From Litoditis marina (Eukaryota; Nematoda; Chromadorea; Rhabditida; Rhabditidae), in contig CAXIWQ010000001.1 of the NCBI GenBank assembly GCA_964036275.1, positions 1 through 64,000 of the forward strand: a stretch of DNA of 64,000 bases, read 5' to 3'. The notes beneath the pieces were generated by a model. It saw only the letters and a program-made list of their open reading frames with translations. It was not told the origin of the DNA and ran no database searches. This document shows, in pieces, positions 30,572-44,212 of this stretch. A program made the position numbers and the translations under genes. How positions within the stretch are numbered: the stretch's first letter is position 1; every line of letters starts with the position of its first letter.

Positions 30572-31522
30572 TTTCGTGCCATCTCACTCATTTGGAACTC
30601 GAATAAAGAGTCTGGCAACAATAAACAGTTCTATGGTGTTCATGGTATGAAAAAGTGAGTATGGCCGAGATCTTTTACCTTAACAACGGAATGCAAGGTA
30701 ATAACGACAAGGAAACAGACTAGACGTTGCGCCACACCTTTGTGGTTCGTCGACAGCATTATATGTACAACAAAACACCTTTATGGTCATTTATAGTTTT
30801 CAAAGAGTACAAAAAACGCGTTGTGGGCCGATATTTATGACTCACGTGATATAACAAACAACAGAAACAAAGTCTGGGCAAGACAACACAACATTGGCAA
30901 TTTGCACTCGCTCAGTAGGTCAGGTCCTACTATTAGTCACTATCTAACCGATAGAAAGTTGATCGCTGGTTAAACCCGCCACTATAGGACTATTGAAATC
31001 AATACCAGTGGCAATGTACAACCCTGTCTACCATTCTGAGATCGCAACAACGAGACAACAATCGCTAGTAATATATTCGCCGAAACAACAACAATCGCCG
31101 AGAATACAATCATAGTAATCGCACAATAAAATCGCTGGACACAATACTGTGTTACCCTCATAATCTTCGCCTCCCAATCATCGCCAATCATTTACCGAAA
31201 ACTATATAAAATGAGTCTATTTTAGTGCACCGTTTTAGATAAGAAGAATTAGATTTAGATAATTAGTATTTTGGGGAAATATCAATAAGTTCCAATACTC
31301 GCATTCGCATTAAACATCGCCAACAATTCTCGCTCTCCTAAAATTCGCCGCCATCCATTATTCCGGTGATCGATAAATTTTAGGCCAGACAGCTCTAATT
31401 TTCTCGAATTGCGTGCACGCGAAAGGCGCTAAGAGGGCGCAAACACAAGTCGCGTCAAGCGCGTCGCGTAATCGCCGGAGAGCTAAATCGTAAAGAAAGA
31501 AAGTGTCGCAATAGTCGCGACA
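30572..31522 (-). repeat. 5' LTR of element 1 (951 bp)
   Basis: Near-identical to 19157-20114. It is 7 bp shorter through eight one-base deletions and one insertion, almost all in runs of the same base; only one substitution was found. In sense orientation it starts TGTCGCGAC. This pattern (many length changes, hardly any substitutions) is more typical of sequencing error than of mutation. Confidence 0.95.
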
Positions 31523-31527
31523 AGTAG
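31523..31527. repeat. Target site duplication, right copy (AGTAG)
   Basis: Matches the five bases before the left LTR. The following GGCAG completes the satellite palindrome that the insertion split. Confidence 0.93.
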
Positions 31528-33610
31528 GGCAGAAAAGTGGTTTTGCTCGAGTGTGGATCGGATGTCAATGAGACTTTCCTGTTCTGGAAAAACAGTTAGC
31601 TGATCTGAGCAGAACAAACGATTCTGCCCTAGTAGGGCAGAAACTGGTGTGAACAGAACCTCGTTTCGTTTCCTATGAAAACAAAGAGTTTGTTCACTCA
31701 TTCTGCCCTAGTAGGGCAGAAAAGTGGTTTTGCTCGAGTGTGGATCGGATGTCAATGAGACTTTCCTGTTCTGGAAAAACAGTTAGCTGATCTGAGCAGA
31801 ACAAACTAATCTGCCCTAGTAGGGCAGAAAAGTGGTTTTGCTTAAGTGTGGATTGGATGTCGATTAGACTTTCTTGTTCTGGAGAAACAGTTAGCTGATC
31901 TGAGCAGAACAAACTATTCTGCCCTAGTAGGGCAGCAAAATGGTTCGGAGAGAACAACGTTCCGTATCCTACGAGGAAACAGATTTTGTTTACTCATTCT
32001 GCCCAGTAGGGCAGAAAAGTGGTTTTGCTCGAGTGTGGATCGGATGTCAATGAGACTTTCCTGTTCTGGAAAAACAGTTAGCTGATCTGAGCAGAACAAA
32101 CGATTCTGCCCTAGTAGGGCAGCAAAATGGTTCGAAGAAAACAACGTTCCGTATCCTACGAGGAAACAGATTTTGTTCACTCATTCTGCCCTAGTAGGGC
32201 AGAAAAGTGGTTTTGCTCGAGTGTGGATCGGATGTCGATGAGACTTTCCTGTTCTGGAAAAACAGTTAGCAAACTATTCTGCCCTAGTAGGGCAGCAAAT
32301 GGTTCGGAGAGAACAGCGTTTCGTATCCTACGAGAAAACAGATTTTGTTCACTCATTCTGCCCTAGTAGGGCAGAAAAGTGGTTTTGCTCGAGTGTGGAT
32401 CGGATGTCAATGAGACTTTCCTGTTCTGGAAAAACAGTAGCTGATCTGAGCAGAACAAACGATTCTGCCCTAGTAGGGCAGAAACCGGTGTGAACAGAAC
32501 CTCGTTCCGTTTCCTATGAAAACAAAGAGTTTGCTCACTCATTCTGCCCTTAGTAGGGCAGAAAAGTGGTTTTGCTCGAGTGTGGATCGGATGTCAATAA
32601 GACTTTCCTGTTCTGGAAAAACAGTTAGCTGATCTGAGCAGAGCAAACGATTCTGCCCTAGTAGGGCGGCAAAATGGTTCGGAGAGAACAACGTTCCTTA
32701 TCCTACGAGGAAACAGATTTTGTTCACTCATTCTGGCCTAGTAGGACAGAAAAGTGGTTTTGCTCGAGTGTGGATTGGATGTCGATGATACTTTCCTGTT
32801 CTGGAAAAACAGTTAGCTGATCTGAGCAGAACAAACTACTCTGCCCTAGTAGGGCAGAAAAGTGGTTTTGCTTAAGTGTGGATTGGTTATCGATTAGACT
32901 TTCTTGTTCTGGAAAAACAGTTAGCTGATCTGAGCAGAACAAACTATTCTGCCTAGTAGGGCAGCAAAATGGTTCGGAGAGAACAACGTTCCGTATCCTA
33001 CGAGGAAACAGATTTTGTTCACTCATTCTGCCCTAGTAGGGCAGAAAAGTGGTTTTGCTCGAGTGCGGATCGGATGTCAATGAGACTTTCCTGTTCTGGA
33101 AAAACAGTTATCTGATCTGAGCAGAACAAACGATTCTGCCCTAGTAGGGCAGCAAAATGGTTCGAAGAGAACAACGTTCCGTATCCTACGAGGAAACAGA
33201 TTTTGTTCACTCATTCTGCCATAGTAGGGCAGAAAAGTGGTGTGAACAGAACCTCGTTCCGTTCCTATGAAAACAAAGAGTTTGTTCACTCATTCTGCCC
33301 TAGTAGGGCAGAAAAGTGTTTTTGCTCGAGTGTGGATCGGATGTCAATGAGACTGTCCTGTTCTGGAAAAACAGTTAGCTGATCTGAGCAGAACAAACGA
33401 TTCTGCCCTAGTAGGGCAGCAAAATGGTTCGGAGAGAACAACGTTCCGTATCCTACGAGGAAACAGATTTTGTTCACTCATTCTGCCTAGTAGGGCAGAA
33501 AAGTGGTTTTGCTCGAGTGCGGATCGGATGTCAATGAGACTTTCCTGTTCTGGAAAAACAGTTAGCTGATCTGAGCAGAACAAACGATTCTGCCCTAGTA
33601 GGGCAGCAAA

Positions 33611-36600
33611 ATGGTTCGAAGAGAACAACGTTCCGTATCCTACGAGGAAACAGATTTTGTTCACTCATTCTGCCATAGTAGGGCAGAAAAGTGGTGTGAA
33701 CAGAACCTCGTTCCGTTTCCTATAAAAACAAAGATTTTGTTCACTCATTCTGGCCCAGTAGGGCAGAAAAGTGGTTTTGCTCGAGTGTGGATCGGATGTC
33801 GATTAGACTTTCCTGTTCTGGAAAAACACTTAGCTGATCTGAGCAGAACAAACTATTCTGCCCTAGTAGGGCAGCAAAATGGTTTGGAGAGAACAACGTT
33901 CCGTATCCTACGAGGAAACCGATTTTGTTCACTCATTCTGGCCTAGTAGGACAGAAAAATGGTTTTGCTCGAGTGTGGATCGGATGTCGATGATACTTTC
34001 CTGTTCTGGAAAAACAGTTAGCTGATCTGAGCAGAACAAACTATTCTGCCCTAGTAGGGCAGAAAAGTGGTTTTGCTCGAGTGTGGATCGGATGTCGATG
34101 AGACTTTCCTGTTCTGGAAAAACAGTAAGCACACTATTCTGCCCTAGTAGGGCAGCAAAATGGTTCGGAGAGAACAACGTTCCGTATCCTACGAGGAAAC
34201 AGATTTTGTTCACTCATTCTGCCCTAGTAGGGCAGAAAAGTGGTTTTGCTCGAGTGTGGATCGGATGTCAATGACACTTTCCTGTTCTGGAAAAACAGTT
34301 AGCTGATCTGAGCAGAACAAACGATTTTGCCCTAGTAGGGCAGAAACTGGTGTGAACAGAACCTCGTTCCGTTTCCTATGAAAACAAAGAGTTTGTTCAC
34401 TCATTCTGCCCTAGTAAGGCAGAAAAGTGGTTTTGCTCGAGTGTGGATCGGATGTCAATGAGACTTTCCTGTTCTGGAAAAACAGTTAGCTGATCTGAGC
34501 AGAACAAACGATTCTGCCCTAGTAGGGCAGCAAAATGGTTCGGAGAGAACAACGTTCCGTATCCTACGAGGAAACAGATTTTTTTCACTCATTCTGGCCT
34601 AGTAGGACAGAAAAGTGGTTTTGCTCGAGTGTGGATCGGATGTCGATGATACTTTCCTGTTCTGGAAAAACAGTTAGCTGATCTGAGCAGAACAAACTAT
34701 TCTGCCCTAGTAGGGCAAGCAAAATGGTTTGGAGAGAACAACGTTCCGTATCCTACGAGGAAACCGATTTTGTTCACTCATTCTGGCCTAGTAGGACAGA
34801 AAAATGGTTTTGCTCGAGTGTGGATCGGATGTCGATGATACTTTCCTGTTCTGGAAAAAAGGTTAGCTGATCTGAGCAGAACAAACTATTCTGCCTTAGT
34901 AGGGCAGCAAAATGGTTCGGAGAGAACAACGTTCCGTATCCTACGAGGAAACAGATTTTGTTCACTCATTCTGCCCTAGTAGGGCAGAAAAGTGGTTTTG
35001 CTCGAGTGTGGATCGGATGTCAATGAGACTTTCCTGTTCTGGAAAAACAGTTAGCTGATCTGAGCAGAACAAACGATTCTGCCCTAGTAGGGCAGAAACT
35101 GGTGTGAACAGAACCTCGTTCCGTTTTCTATGAAAACAAAGAGTTTGTTCACTCATTCTGCCCTAGTAGGGCAGAAAAGTGGTTTTGCTCGAGTGTGGAT
35201 CGAATGACAATGAGACTTTCCTGTTCTGGAAAAACAGTTAGCTGATCTGAGCAGAACAAACGATTCTGCCCTAGTAGGGCAGCAAAATGGTTCGGAGAGA
35301 ACAACGTTCCGTATCCTACGAGGAAACAGATTTTGTTCACTCATTCTGGCCTAGTAGGACAGAAAAGTGGTTTTGCTCGAGTGTGGATCGGATGTCGATG
35401 ATACTCTCCTGTTCTGGAAAAACAGTTAGCTGATCTGAGCAGAACAAACTATTCTGCCCTAGTAGGGCAGAAAAGTGGTTTTGCTTAAGTGTGGATTGGA
35501 TGTCGATTAGACTTTCTTGTTCTGGAGAAACAGTTAGCTGATCTGAGCAGAACAAACTATTCTGCCCTAGTAGGGCAGCAAAATGGTTCGGAGAGAACAA
35601 CGTTCCGTATCCTACGAGGAAACAGATTTTGTTTACTCATTCTGCCCTAGTAGGGCAGAAAAGTGGTTTTGCTCGAGTGTGGATCGGATGTCAATGAGAC
35701 TTTCCTGTTCTGGAAAAACAGTTAGCTGATCTGAGCAGAACAAACGATTCTGCCCTAGTAGGGCAGCAAAATGGTTCGAAGAAAACAACGTTCCGTATCC
35801 TACGAGGAAACAGATTTTGTTCACTCATTCTGCCCTAGTAGGGCAGAAAAGTGGTTTTGCTCGAGTGTGGATCGGATGTCGATGAGACTTTCCTGTTCTG
35901 GAAAAACAGTTAGCAAACTATTCTGCCCTAGTAGGGCAGCAAAATGGTTCGGAGAGAACAGCGTTTCGTATCCTACGAGAAAACAGATTTTGTTCACTCA
36001 TTCTGCCCTAGTAGGGCAGAAAAGTGGTTTTGCTCGAGTGTGGATCGGATGTCAATGAGACTTTCCTGTTCTGGAAAAACAGTTAGCTGATCTGAGCAGA
36101 ACAAACGATTCTGCCCTAGTAGGGCAGAAACCGGTGTGAACAGAACCTCGTTCCGTTTCCTATGAAAACAAAGAGTTTGCTCACTCATTCTGCCCTAGTA
36201 GGGCAGAAAAGTGGTTTTGCTCGAGTGTGGATCGGATGTCAATAAGACTTTCCTGTTCTGGAAAAACAGTTAGCTGATCTGAGCAGAGCAAACGATTCTG
36301 CCCTAGTAGGGCGGCAAAATGGTTCGGAGAGAACAACGTTCCTTATCCTACGAGGAAACAGATTTTGTTCACTCATTCTGGCCTAGTAGGACAGAAAAGT
36401 GGTTTTGCTCGAGTGTGGATTGGATGTCGATGATACTTTCCTGTTCTGGAAAAACAGTTAGCTGATCTGAGCAGAACAAACTACTCTGCCCTAGTAGGGC
36501 AGAAAAGTGGTTTTGCTTAAGTGTGGATTGGTTATCGATTAGACTTTCTTGTTCTGGAAAAACAGTTAGCTGATCTGAGCAGAACAAACTATTCTGCCCT

Positions 36601-39600
36601 AGTAGGGCAGCAAAATGGTTCGGAGAGAACAACGTTCCGTATCCTACGAGGAAACAGATTTTGTTCACTCATTCTGCCCTAGTAGGGCAGAAAAGTGGTT
36701 TTGCTCGAGTGCGGATCGGATGTCAATGAGACTTTCCTGTTCTGGAAAAACAGTTATCTGATCTGAGCAGAACAAACGATTCTGCCCTAGTAGGGCAGCA
36801 AAATGGTTCGAAGAGAACAACGTTCCGTATCCTACGAGGAAACAGATTTTGTTCACTCATTCTGCCATAGTAGGGCAGAATAGTGGTGTGAACAGAACCT
36901 CGTTCCGTTTCCTATGAAAACAAAGAGTTTGTTCACTCATTCTGCCCTAGTAGGGCAGAAAAGTGGTTTTGCTCGAGTGTGGATCGGATGTCAATGAGAC
37001 TGTCCTGTTCTGGAAAAACAGTTAGCTGATCTGAGCAGAACAAACGATTCTGCCCTAGTAGGGCAGCAAAATGGTTCGGAGAGAACAACGTTCCGTATCC
37101 TACGAGGAAACAGATTTCGTTCACTCATTCTGCCCTAGTAGGGCAGAAAAGTGGTTTTGCTCGAGTGCGGATCGGATGTCAATGAGACTTTCTGTTCTGG
37201 AAAAACAGTTAGCTGATCTGAGCAGAACAACGATTCTGCCCTAGTAGGCAGCAAAATGGTTCGAAGAGAACAACGTTCCGTATCCTACGAGGAAACAGAT
37301 TTTGTTCACTCATTCTGCCATAGTAGGGCAGAAAAGTGGTTTTGCTCGAGTGTGATCGGATGTCAATGAGACTGTCCTGTTCTGAAAAACAGTTAGCTGA
37401 TCTGAGCAGAACAAACGATTCTGCCCTAGTAGGGCAGCAAAATGGTTCGGAGAGAACAACGTTCCTTATCCTACGAGGAAACAGATTTTGTTCACTCATT
37501 CTGGCCTAGTAGGACAGAAAAGTGGTTTTGCTCGAGTGTGGATTGGATGTCGATGATACTTTCTGTTCTGAAAAACAGTTAGCTGATCTGAGCAGAACAA
37601 ACTACTCTGCCCTAGTAGGGCAGAAAAGTGGGTTTTGCTTAAGTGTGGATTGGTTATCGATTAGACTTTCTTGTTCTGGAAAAACAGTTAGCTGATCTGA
37701 GCAGAACAAACTATTCTGCCCTAGTAGGGCAGCAAATGGTTCGGAGAGAACAACGTTCCGTATCCTACGAGGAAACAGATTTTGTTCACTCATTCTGCCC
37801 TAGTAGGGGCAGAAAAGTGGTTTTGCTCGAGTGCGGATCGGATGTCAATGAGACTTTCCTGTTCTGGAAAAACAGTTATCTGATCTGAGCAGAACAAACG
37901 ATTCTGCCCTAGTAGGGCAGCAAAATGGTTCGAAGAGAACAACGTTCCGTATCCTACGAGGAAACAGATTTTGTTCACTCATTCTGCCATAGTAGGGCAG
38001 AAAAGTGGTGTGAACAGAACCTCGTTCCGTTTCCTATGAAAACAAAGAGTTTGTTCACTCATTCTGCCCTAGTAGGGCAGAAAAGTGGTTTTGCTCGAGT
38101 GTGGATCGGATGTCAATGAGACTGTCCTGTTCTGGAAAAACAGTTAGCTGATCTGAGCAGAACAACGATTCTGCCCTAGTAGGGCAGCAAAATGGTTCGG
38201 AGAGAACAACGTTCCGTATCCTACGAGGAAACAGATTTTGTTCACTCATTCTGCCCTAGTAGGCAGAAAAGTGGTTTTGCTCGAGTGCGGATCGGATGTC
38301 AATGAGACTTTCCTGTTCTGGAAAAACAGTTAGCTGATCTGAGCAGAACAAACGATTCTGCCCTAGTAGGGCAGCAAAATGGTTCGAAGAGAACAACGTT
38401 CCGTATCCTACGAGGAAACAGATTTTGTTCACTCATTCTGCCATAGTAGGGCAGAAAAGTGGTGTGAACAGAACCTCGTTCCGTTTCTATAAAAACAAAG
38501 ATTTTGTTCACTCATTCTGGCCCAGTAGGGCAGAAAAGTGGTTTTGCTCGAGTGTGGATCGGATGTCGATTAGACTTTCCTGTTCTGGAAAAACACTTAG
38601 CTGATCTGAGCAGAACAAACTATTCTGCCCTAGTAGGGCAGCAAAATGGTTTGGAGAGAACAACGTTCCGTATCCTACGAGGAAACCGATTTTGTTCACT
38701 CATTCTGGCCTAGTAGGACAGAAAAAATGGTTTTTGCTCGAGTGTGGATCGGATGTCGATGATACTTTCCTGTTCTGGAAAAACAGTTAGCTGATCTGAG
38801 CAGAACAAACTATTCTGCCCTAGTAGGGCAGAAAAGTGGTTTTTGCTCGAGTGTGGATCGGATGTCGATGAGACTTTCCTGTTCTGGAAAAACAGTAAGC
38901 ACACTATTCTGCCCTAGTAGGGCAGCAAATGGTTCGGAGAGAACAACGTTCCGTATCCTACGAGGAAACAGATTTTGTTCACTCATTCTGCCCTAGTAGG
39001 GCAGAAAAGTGGTTTTGCTCGAGTGTGGATCGGATGTCAATGACACTTTCCTGTTCTGGAAAAACAGTTAGCTGATCTGAGCAGAACAAACGATTTTGCC
39101 CTAGTAGGGCAGAAACTGGTGTGAACAGAACCTCGTTCCGTTTCCTATGAAAACAAAGAGTTTGTTCACTCATTCTGCCCTAGTAAGGCAGAAAAGTGGT
39201 TTTGCTCGAGTGTGGATCGGATGTCAATGAGACTTTCCTGTTCTGGAAAAACAGTTAGCTGATCTGAGCAGAACAAACGATTCTGCCCTAGTAGGGCAGC
39301 AAATGGTTCGGAGAGAACAACGTTCCGTATCCTACGAGGAAACAGATTTTTTTCACTCATTCTGGCCTAGTAGGACAGAAAAGTGGTTTTGCTCGAGTGT
39401 GGATCGGATGTCGATGATACTTTCCTGTTCTGGAAAAACAGTTAGCTGATCTGAGCAGAACAAACTATTCTGCCCTAGTAGGGCAAGCAAAATGGTTTGG
39501 AGAGAACAACGTTCCGTATCCTACGAGGAAACCGATTTTGTTCACTCATTCTGGCCTAGTAGGACAGAAAAATGGTTTTGCTCGAGTGTGGATCGGATGT

Positions 39601-42600
39601 CGATGATACTTTCCTGTTCTGGAAAAAAGGTTAGCTGATCTGAGCAGAACAAACTATTCTGCCTTAGTAGGGCAGCAAAATGGTTCGGAGAGAACAACGT
39701 TCCGTATCCTACGAGGAAACAGATTTTGTTCACTCATTCTGCCCTAGTAGGGCAGAAAAGTGGTTTTGCTCGAGTGTGGATCGGATGTCAATGAGACTTT
39801 CCTGTTCTGGAAAAACAGTTAGCTGATCTGAGCAGAACAAACGATTCTGCCCTAGTAGGGCAGAAACTGGTGTGAACAGAACCTCGTTCCGTTTTCTATG
39901 AAAACAAAGAGTTTGTTCACTCATTCTGCCCTAGTAGGGCAGAAAAGTGGTTTTGCTCGAGTGTGGATCGAATGACAATGAGACTTTCCTGTTCTGGAAA
40001 AACAGTTAGCTGATCTGAGCAGAACAAACGATTCTGCCCTAGTAGGGCAGCAAAATGGTTCGGAGAGAACAACGTTCCGTATCCTACGAGGAAACAGATT
40101 TTGTTCACTCATTCTGGCCTAGTAGGACAGAAAAGTGGTTTTGCTCGAGTGTGGATCGGATGTCGATGATACTCTCCTGTTCTGGAAAAACAGTTAGCTG
40201 ATCTGAGCAGAACAAACTATTCTGCCCTAGTAGGGCAGAAAAGTGGTTTTGCTTAAGTGTGGATTGGATGTCGATTAGACTTTCTTGTTCTGGAGAAACA
40301 GTTAGCTGATCTGAGCAGAACAAACTATTCTGCCCTAGTAGGGCAGCAAAATGGTTCGGAGAGAACAACGTTCCGTATCCTACGAGGAAACAGATTTTGT
40401 TTACTCATTCTGCCCTAGTAGGGCAGAAAAGTGGTTTTGCTCGAGTGTGGATCGGATGTCAATGAGACTTTCCTGTTCTGGAAAAACAGTTAGCTGATCT
40501 GAGCAGAACAAACGATTCTGCCCTAGTAGGGCAGCAAAATGGTTCGAAGAAAACAACGTTCCGTATCCTACGAGGAAACAGATTTTGTTCACTCATTCTG
40601 CCCTAGTAGGGCAGAAAAGTGGTTTTGCTCGAGTGTGGATCGGATGTCGATGAGACTTTCCTGTTCTGGAAAAACAGTTAGCAAACTATTCTGCCCTAGT
40701 AGGGCAGCAAAATGGTTCGGAGAGAACAGCGTTTCGTATCCTACGAGAAAACAGATTTTGTTCACTCATTCTGCCCTAGTAGGGCAGAAAAGTGGTTTTG
40801 CTCGAGTGTGGATCGGATGTCAATGAGACTTTCCTGTTCTGGAAAAACAGTTAGCTGATCTGAGCAGAACAAACGATTCTGCCCTAGTAGGGCAGAAACC
40901 GGTGTGAACAGAACCTCGTTCCGTTTCCTATGAAAACAAAGAGTTTGCTCACTCATTCTGCCCTAGTAGGGCAGAAAAGTGGTTTTGCTCGAGTGTGGAT
41001 CGGATGTCAATAAGACTTTCCTGTTCTGGAAAAACAGTTAGCTGATCTGAGCAGAGCAAACGATTCTGCCCTAGTAGGGCGGCAAAATGGTTCGGAGAGA
41101 ACAACGTTCCTTATCCTACGAGGAAACAGATTTTGTTCACTCATTCTGGCCTAGTAGGACAGAAAAGTGGTTTTGCTCGAGTGTGGATTGGATGTCGATG
41201 ATACTTTCCTGTTCTGGAAAAACAGTTAGCTGATCTGAGCAGAACAAACTACTCTGCCCTAGTAGGGCAGAAAAGTGGTTTTGCTTAAGTGTGGATTGGT
41301 TATCGATTAGACTTTCTTGTTCTGGAAAAACAGTTAGCTGATCTGAGCAGAACAAACTATTCTGCCCTAGTAGGGCAGCAAAATGGTTCGGAGAGAACAA
41401 CGTTCCGTATCCTACGAGGAAACAGATTTTGTTCACTCATTCTGCCCTAGTAGGGCAGAAAAGTGGTTTTGCTCGAGTGCGGATCGGATGTCAATGAGAC
41501 TTTCCTGTTCTGGAAAAACAGTTATCTGATCTGAGCAGAACAAACGATTCTGCCCTAGTAGGGCAGCAAAATGGTTCGAAGAGAACAACGTTCCGTATCC
41601 TACGAGGAAACAGATTTTGTTCACTCATTCTGCCATAGTAGGGCAGAATAGTGGTGTGAACAGAACCTCGTTCCGTTTCCTATGAAAACAAAGAGTTTGT
41701 TCACTCATTCTGCCCTAGTAGGGCAGAAAAGTGGTTTTGCTCGAGTGTGGATCGGATGTCAATGAGACTGTCCTGTTCTGGAAAAACAGTTAGCTGATCT
41801 GAGCAGAACAAACGATTCTGCCCTAGTAGGGCAGCAAAATGGTTCGGAGAGAACAACGTTCCGTATCCTACGAGGAAACAGATTTCGTTCACTCATTCTG
41901 CCCTAGTAGGGCAGAAAAGTGGTTTTGCTCGAGTGCGGATCGGATGTCAATGAGACTTTCCTGTTCTGGAAAAACAGTTAGCTGATCTGAGCAGAACAAA
42001 CGATTCTGCCCTAGTAGGGCAGCAAAATGGTTCGAAGAGAACAACGTTCCGTATCCTACGAGGAAACAGATTTTGTTCACTCATTCTGCCATAGTAGGGC
42101 AGAATAGTGGTGTGAACAGAACCTCGTTCCGTTTCCTATGAAAACAAAGAGTTTGTTCACTCATTCTGCCCTAGTAGGGCAGAAAAGTGGTTTTGCTCGA
42201 GTGTGGATCGGATGTCAATGAGACTGTCCTGTTCTGGAAAAACAGTTAGCTGATCTGAGCAGAACAAACGATTCTGCCCTAGTAGGGCAGCAAAATGGTT
42301 CGGAGAGAACAACGTTCCGTATCCTACGAGGAAACAGATTTTGTTCACTCATTCTGCCCTAGTAGGGCAGAAAAGTGGTTTTGCTCGAGTGCGGATCGGA
42401 TGTCAATGAGACTTTCCTGTTCTGGAAAAACAGTTAGCTGATCTGAGCAGAACAAACGATTCTGCCCTAGTAGGGCAGCAAAATGGTTCGAAGAGAACAA
42501 CGTTCCGTATCCTACGAGGAAACAGATTTTGTTCACTCATTCTGCCATAGTAGGGCAGAAAAGTGGTGTGAACAGAACCTCGTTCCGTTTCCTATAAAAA

Positions 42601-44212
42601 CAAAGATTTTGTTCACTCATTCTGGCCCAGTAGGGCAGAAAAGTGGTTTTGCTCGAGTGTGGATCGGATGTCGATTAGACTTTCCTGTTCTGGAAAAACA
42701 CTTAGCTGATCTGAGCAGAACAAACTATTCTGCCCTAGTAGGGCAGCAACATGGTTTGGAGAGAACAACGTTCCGTATCCTACGAGGAAACCGATTTTGT
42801 TCACTCATTCTGGCCTAGTAGGACAGAAAAATGGTTTTGCTCGAGTGTGGATCGGATGTCGATGATACTTTCCTGTTCTGGAAAAACAGTTAGCTGATCT
42901 GAGCAGAACAAACTATTCTGCCCTAGTAGGGCAGAAAAGTGGTTTTGCTCGAGTGTGGATCGGATGTCGATGAGACTTTCCTGTTCTGGAAAAACAGTAA
43001 GCACACTATTCTGCCCTAGTAGGGCAGCAAAATGGTTCGGAGAGAACAACGTTCCGTATCCTACGAGGAAACAGATTTTGTTCACTCATTCTGCCCTAGT
43101 AGGGCAGAAAAGTGGTTTTGCTCGAGTGTGGATCGGATGTCAATGACACTTTCCTGTTCTGGAAAAACAGTTAGCTGATCTGAGCAGAACAAACGATTTT
43201 GCCCTAGTAGGGCAGAAACTGGTGTGAACAGAACCTCGTTCCGTTTCCTATGAAAACAAAGAGTTTGTTCACTCATTCTGCCCTAGTAAGGCAGAAAAGT
43301 GGTTTTGCTCGAGTGTGGATCGGATGTCAATGAGACTTTCCTGTTCTGGAAAAACAGTTAGCTGATCTGAGCAGAACAAACGATTCTGCCCTAGTAGGGC
43401 AGCAAAATGGTTCGGAGAGAACAACGTTCCGTATCCTACGAGGAAACAGATTTTGTTCACTCATTCTGGCCTAGTAGGACAGAAAAGTGGTTTTGCTCGA
43501 GTGTGGATCGGATGTCGATGATACTTTCCTGTTCTGGAAAAACAGTTAGCTGATCTGAGCAGAACAAACTATTCTGCCCTAGTAGGGCAAGCAAAATGGT
43601 TTGGAGAGAACAACGTTCCGTATCCTACGAGGAAACCGATTTTGTTCACTCATTCTGGCCTAGTAGGACAGAAAAATGGTTTTGCTCGAGTGTGGATCGG
43701 ATGTCGATGATACTTTCCTGTTCTGGAAAAAAGGTTAGCTGATCTGAGCAGAACAAACTATTCTGCCTTAGTAGGGCAGCAAAATGGTTCGGAGAGAACA
43801 ACGTTCCGTATCCTACGAGGAAACAGATTTTGTTCACTCATTCTGCCCTAGTAGGGCAGAAAAGTGGTTTTGCTCGAGTGTGGATCGGATGTCAATGAGA
43901 CTTTCCTGTTCTGGAAAAACAGTTAGCTGATCTGAGCAGAACAAACGATTCTGCCCTAGTAGGGCAGAAACTGGTGTGAACAGAACCTCGTTCCGTTTTC
44001 TATGAAAACAAAGAGTTTGTTCACTCATTCTGCCCTAGTAGGGCAGAAAAGTGGTTTTGCTCGAGTGTGGATCGAATGTCAATGAGACTTTCCTGTTCTG
44101 GAAAAACAGTTAGCTGATCTGAGCAGAACAAACGATTCTGCCCTAGTAGGGCAGCAAAATGGTTCGGAGAGAACAACGTTCCGTATCCTACGAGGAAACA
44201 GATTTTGTTCAC
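33611..44212. repeat. Overlapping large duplications in right array (offsets about 4768 and 8872 bp)
   Basis: 33741-37124 recurs at 38508-41892 (offset 4767-4769), and 33611-35340 recurs at 42483-44212 (offset 8872). Private variants such as GACTGTCCTG, GAGTGCGGATCGG, GGTTATCGATTAG and GTAAGCACACTATT mark the copies. One source segment was thus copied at least twice. Confidence 0.8.
37140..39400. other. Satellite stretch with excess single-base indels (left patch)
   Basis: Compared with its clean duplicate at 41.9-43.3 kb, this part has many one-base gaps or gains, such as CAGCAAATGG for CAGCAAAATGG, GTAGGCAG for GTAGGGCAG, and GTAGGGGCAG. They fall mostly in runs of one base. A quality problem in the assembly is the likeliest cause. 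Confidence 0.7.

Larger units (their letters stand above)
19157..31522 (-). mobile_element. BEL/Pao LTR retrotransposon, element 1 (complete, 12366 bp)
   Basis: The element is bounded by two direct LTRs (19157-20114 and 30572-31522) and a 5-bp target duplication. All genes lie on the minus strand, so the right LTR is the 5' LTR. In sense order it has: 5' LTR, tRNA-Gly-type primer site, a 3.6-kb leader with small exons and minisatellites, gag, protease, RT, RNase H, integrase, a spliced coiled-coil/zinc-knuckle gene, purine tract, 3' LTR. The two LTRs differ by nine single-base indels and one substitution, so insertion was recent. Gag and N-terminal RT are nevertheless cut by many small shifts; some of these may be sequence errors. 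Assignment to BEL/Pao rests on the Pao-type RT/RNase H region, the H2C2 and DDE integrase, and the DUF1759-like Gag. Confidence 0.95.
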
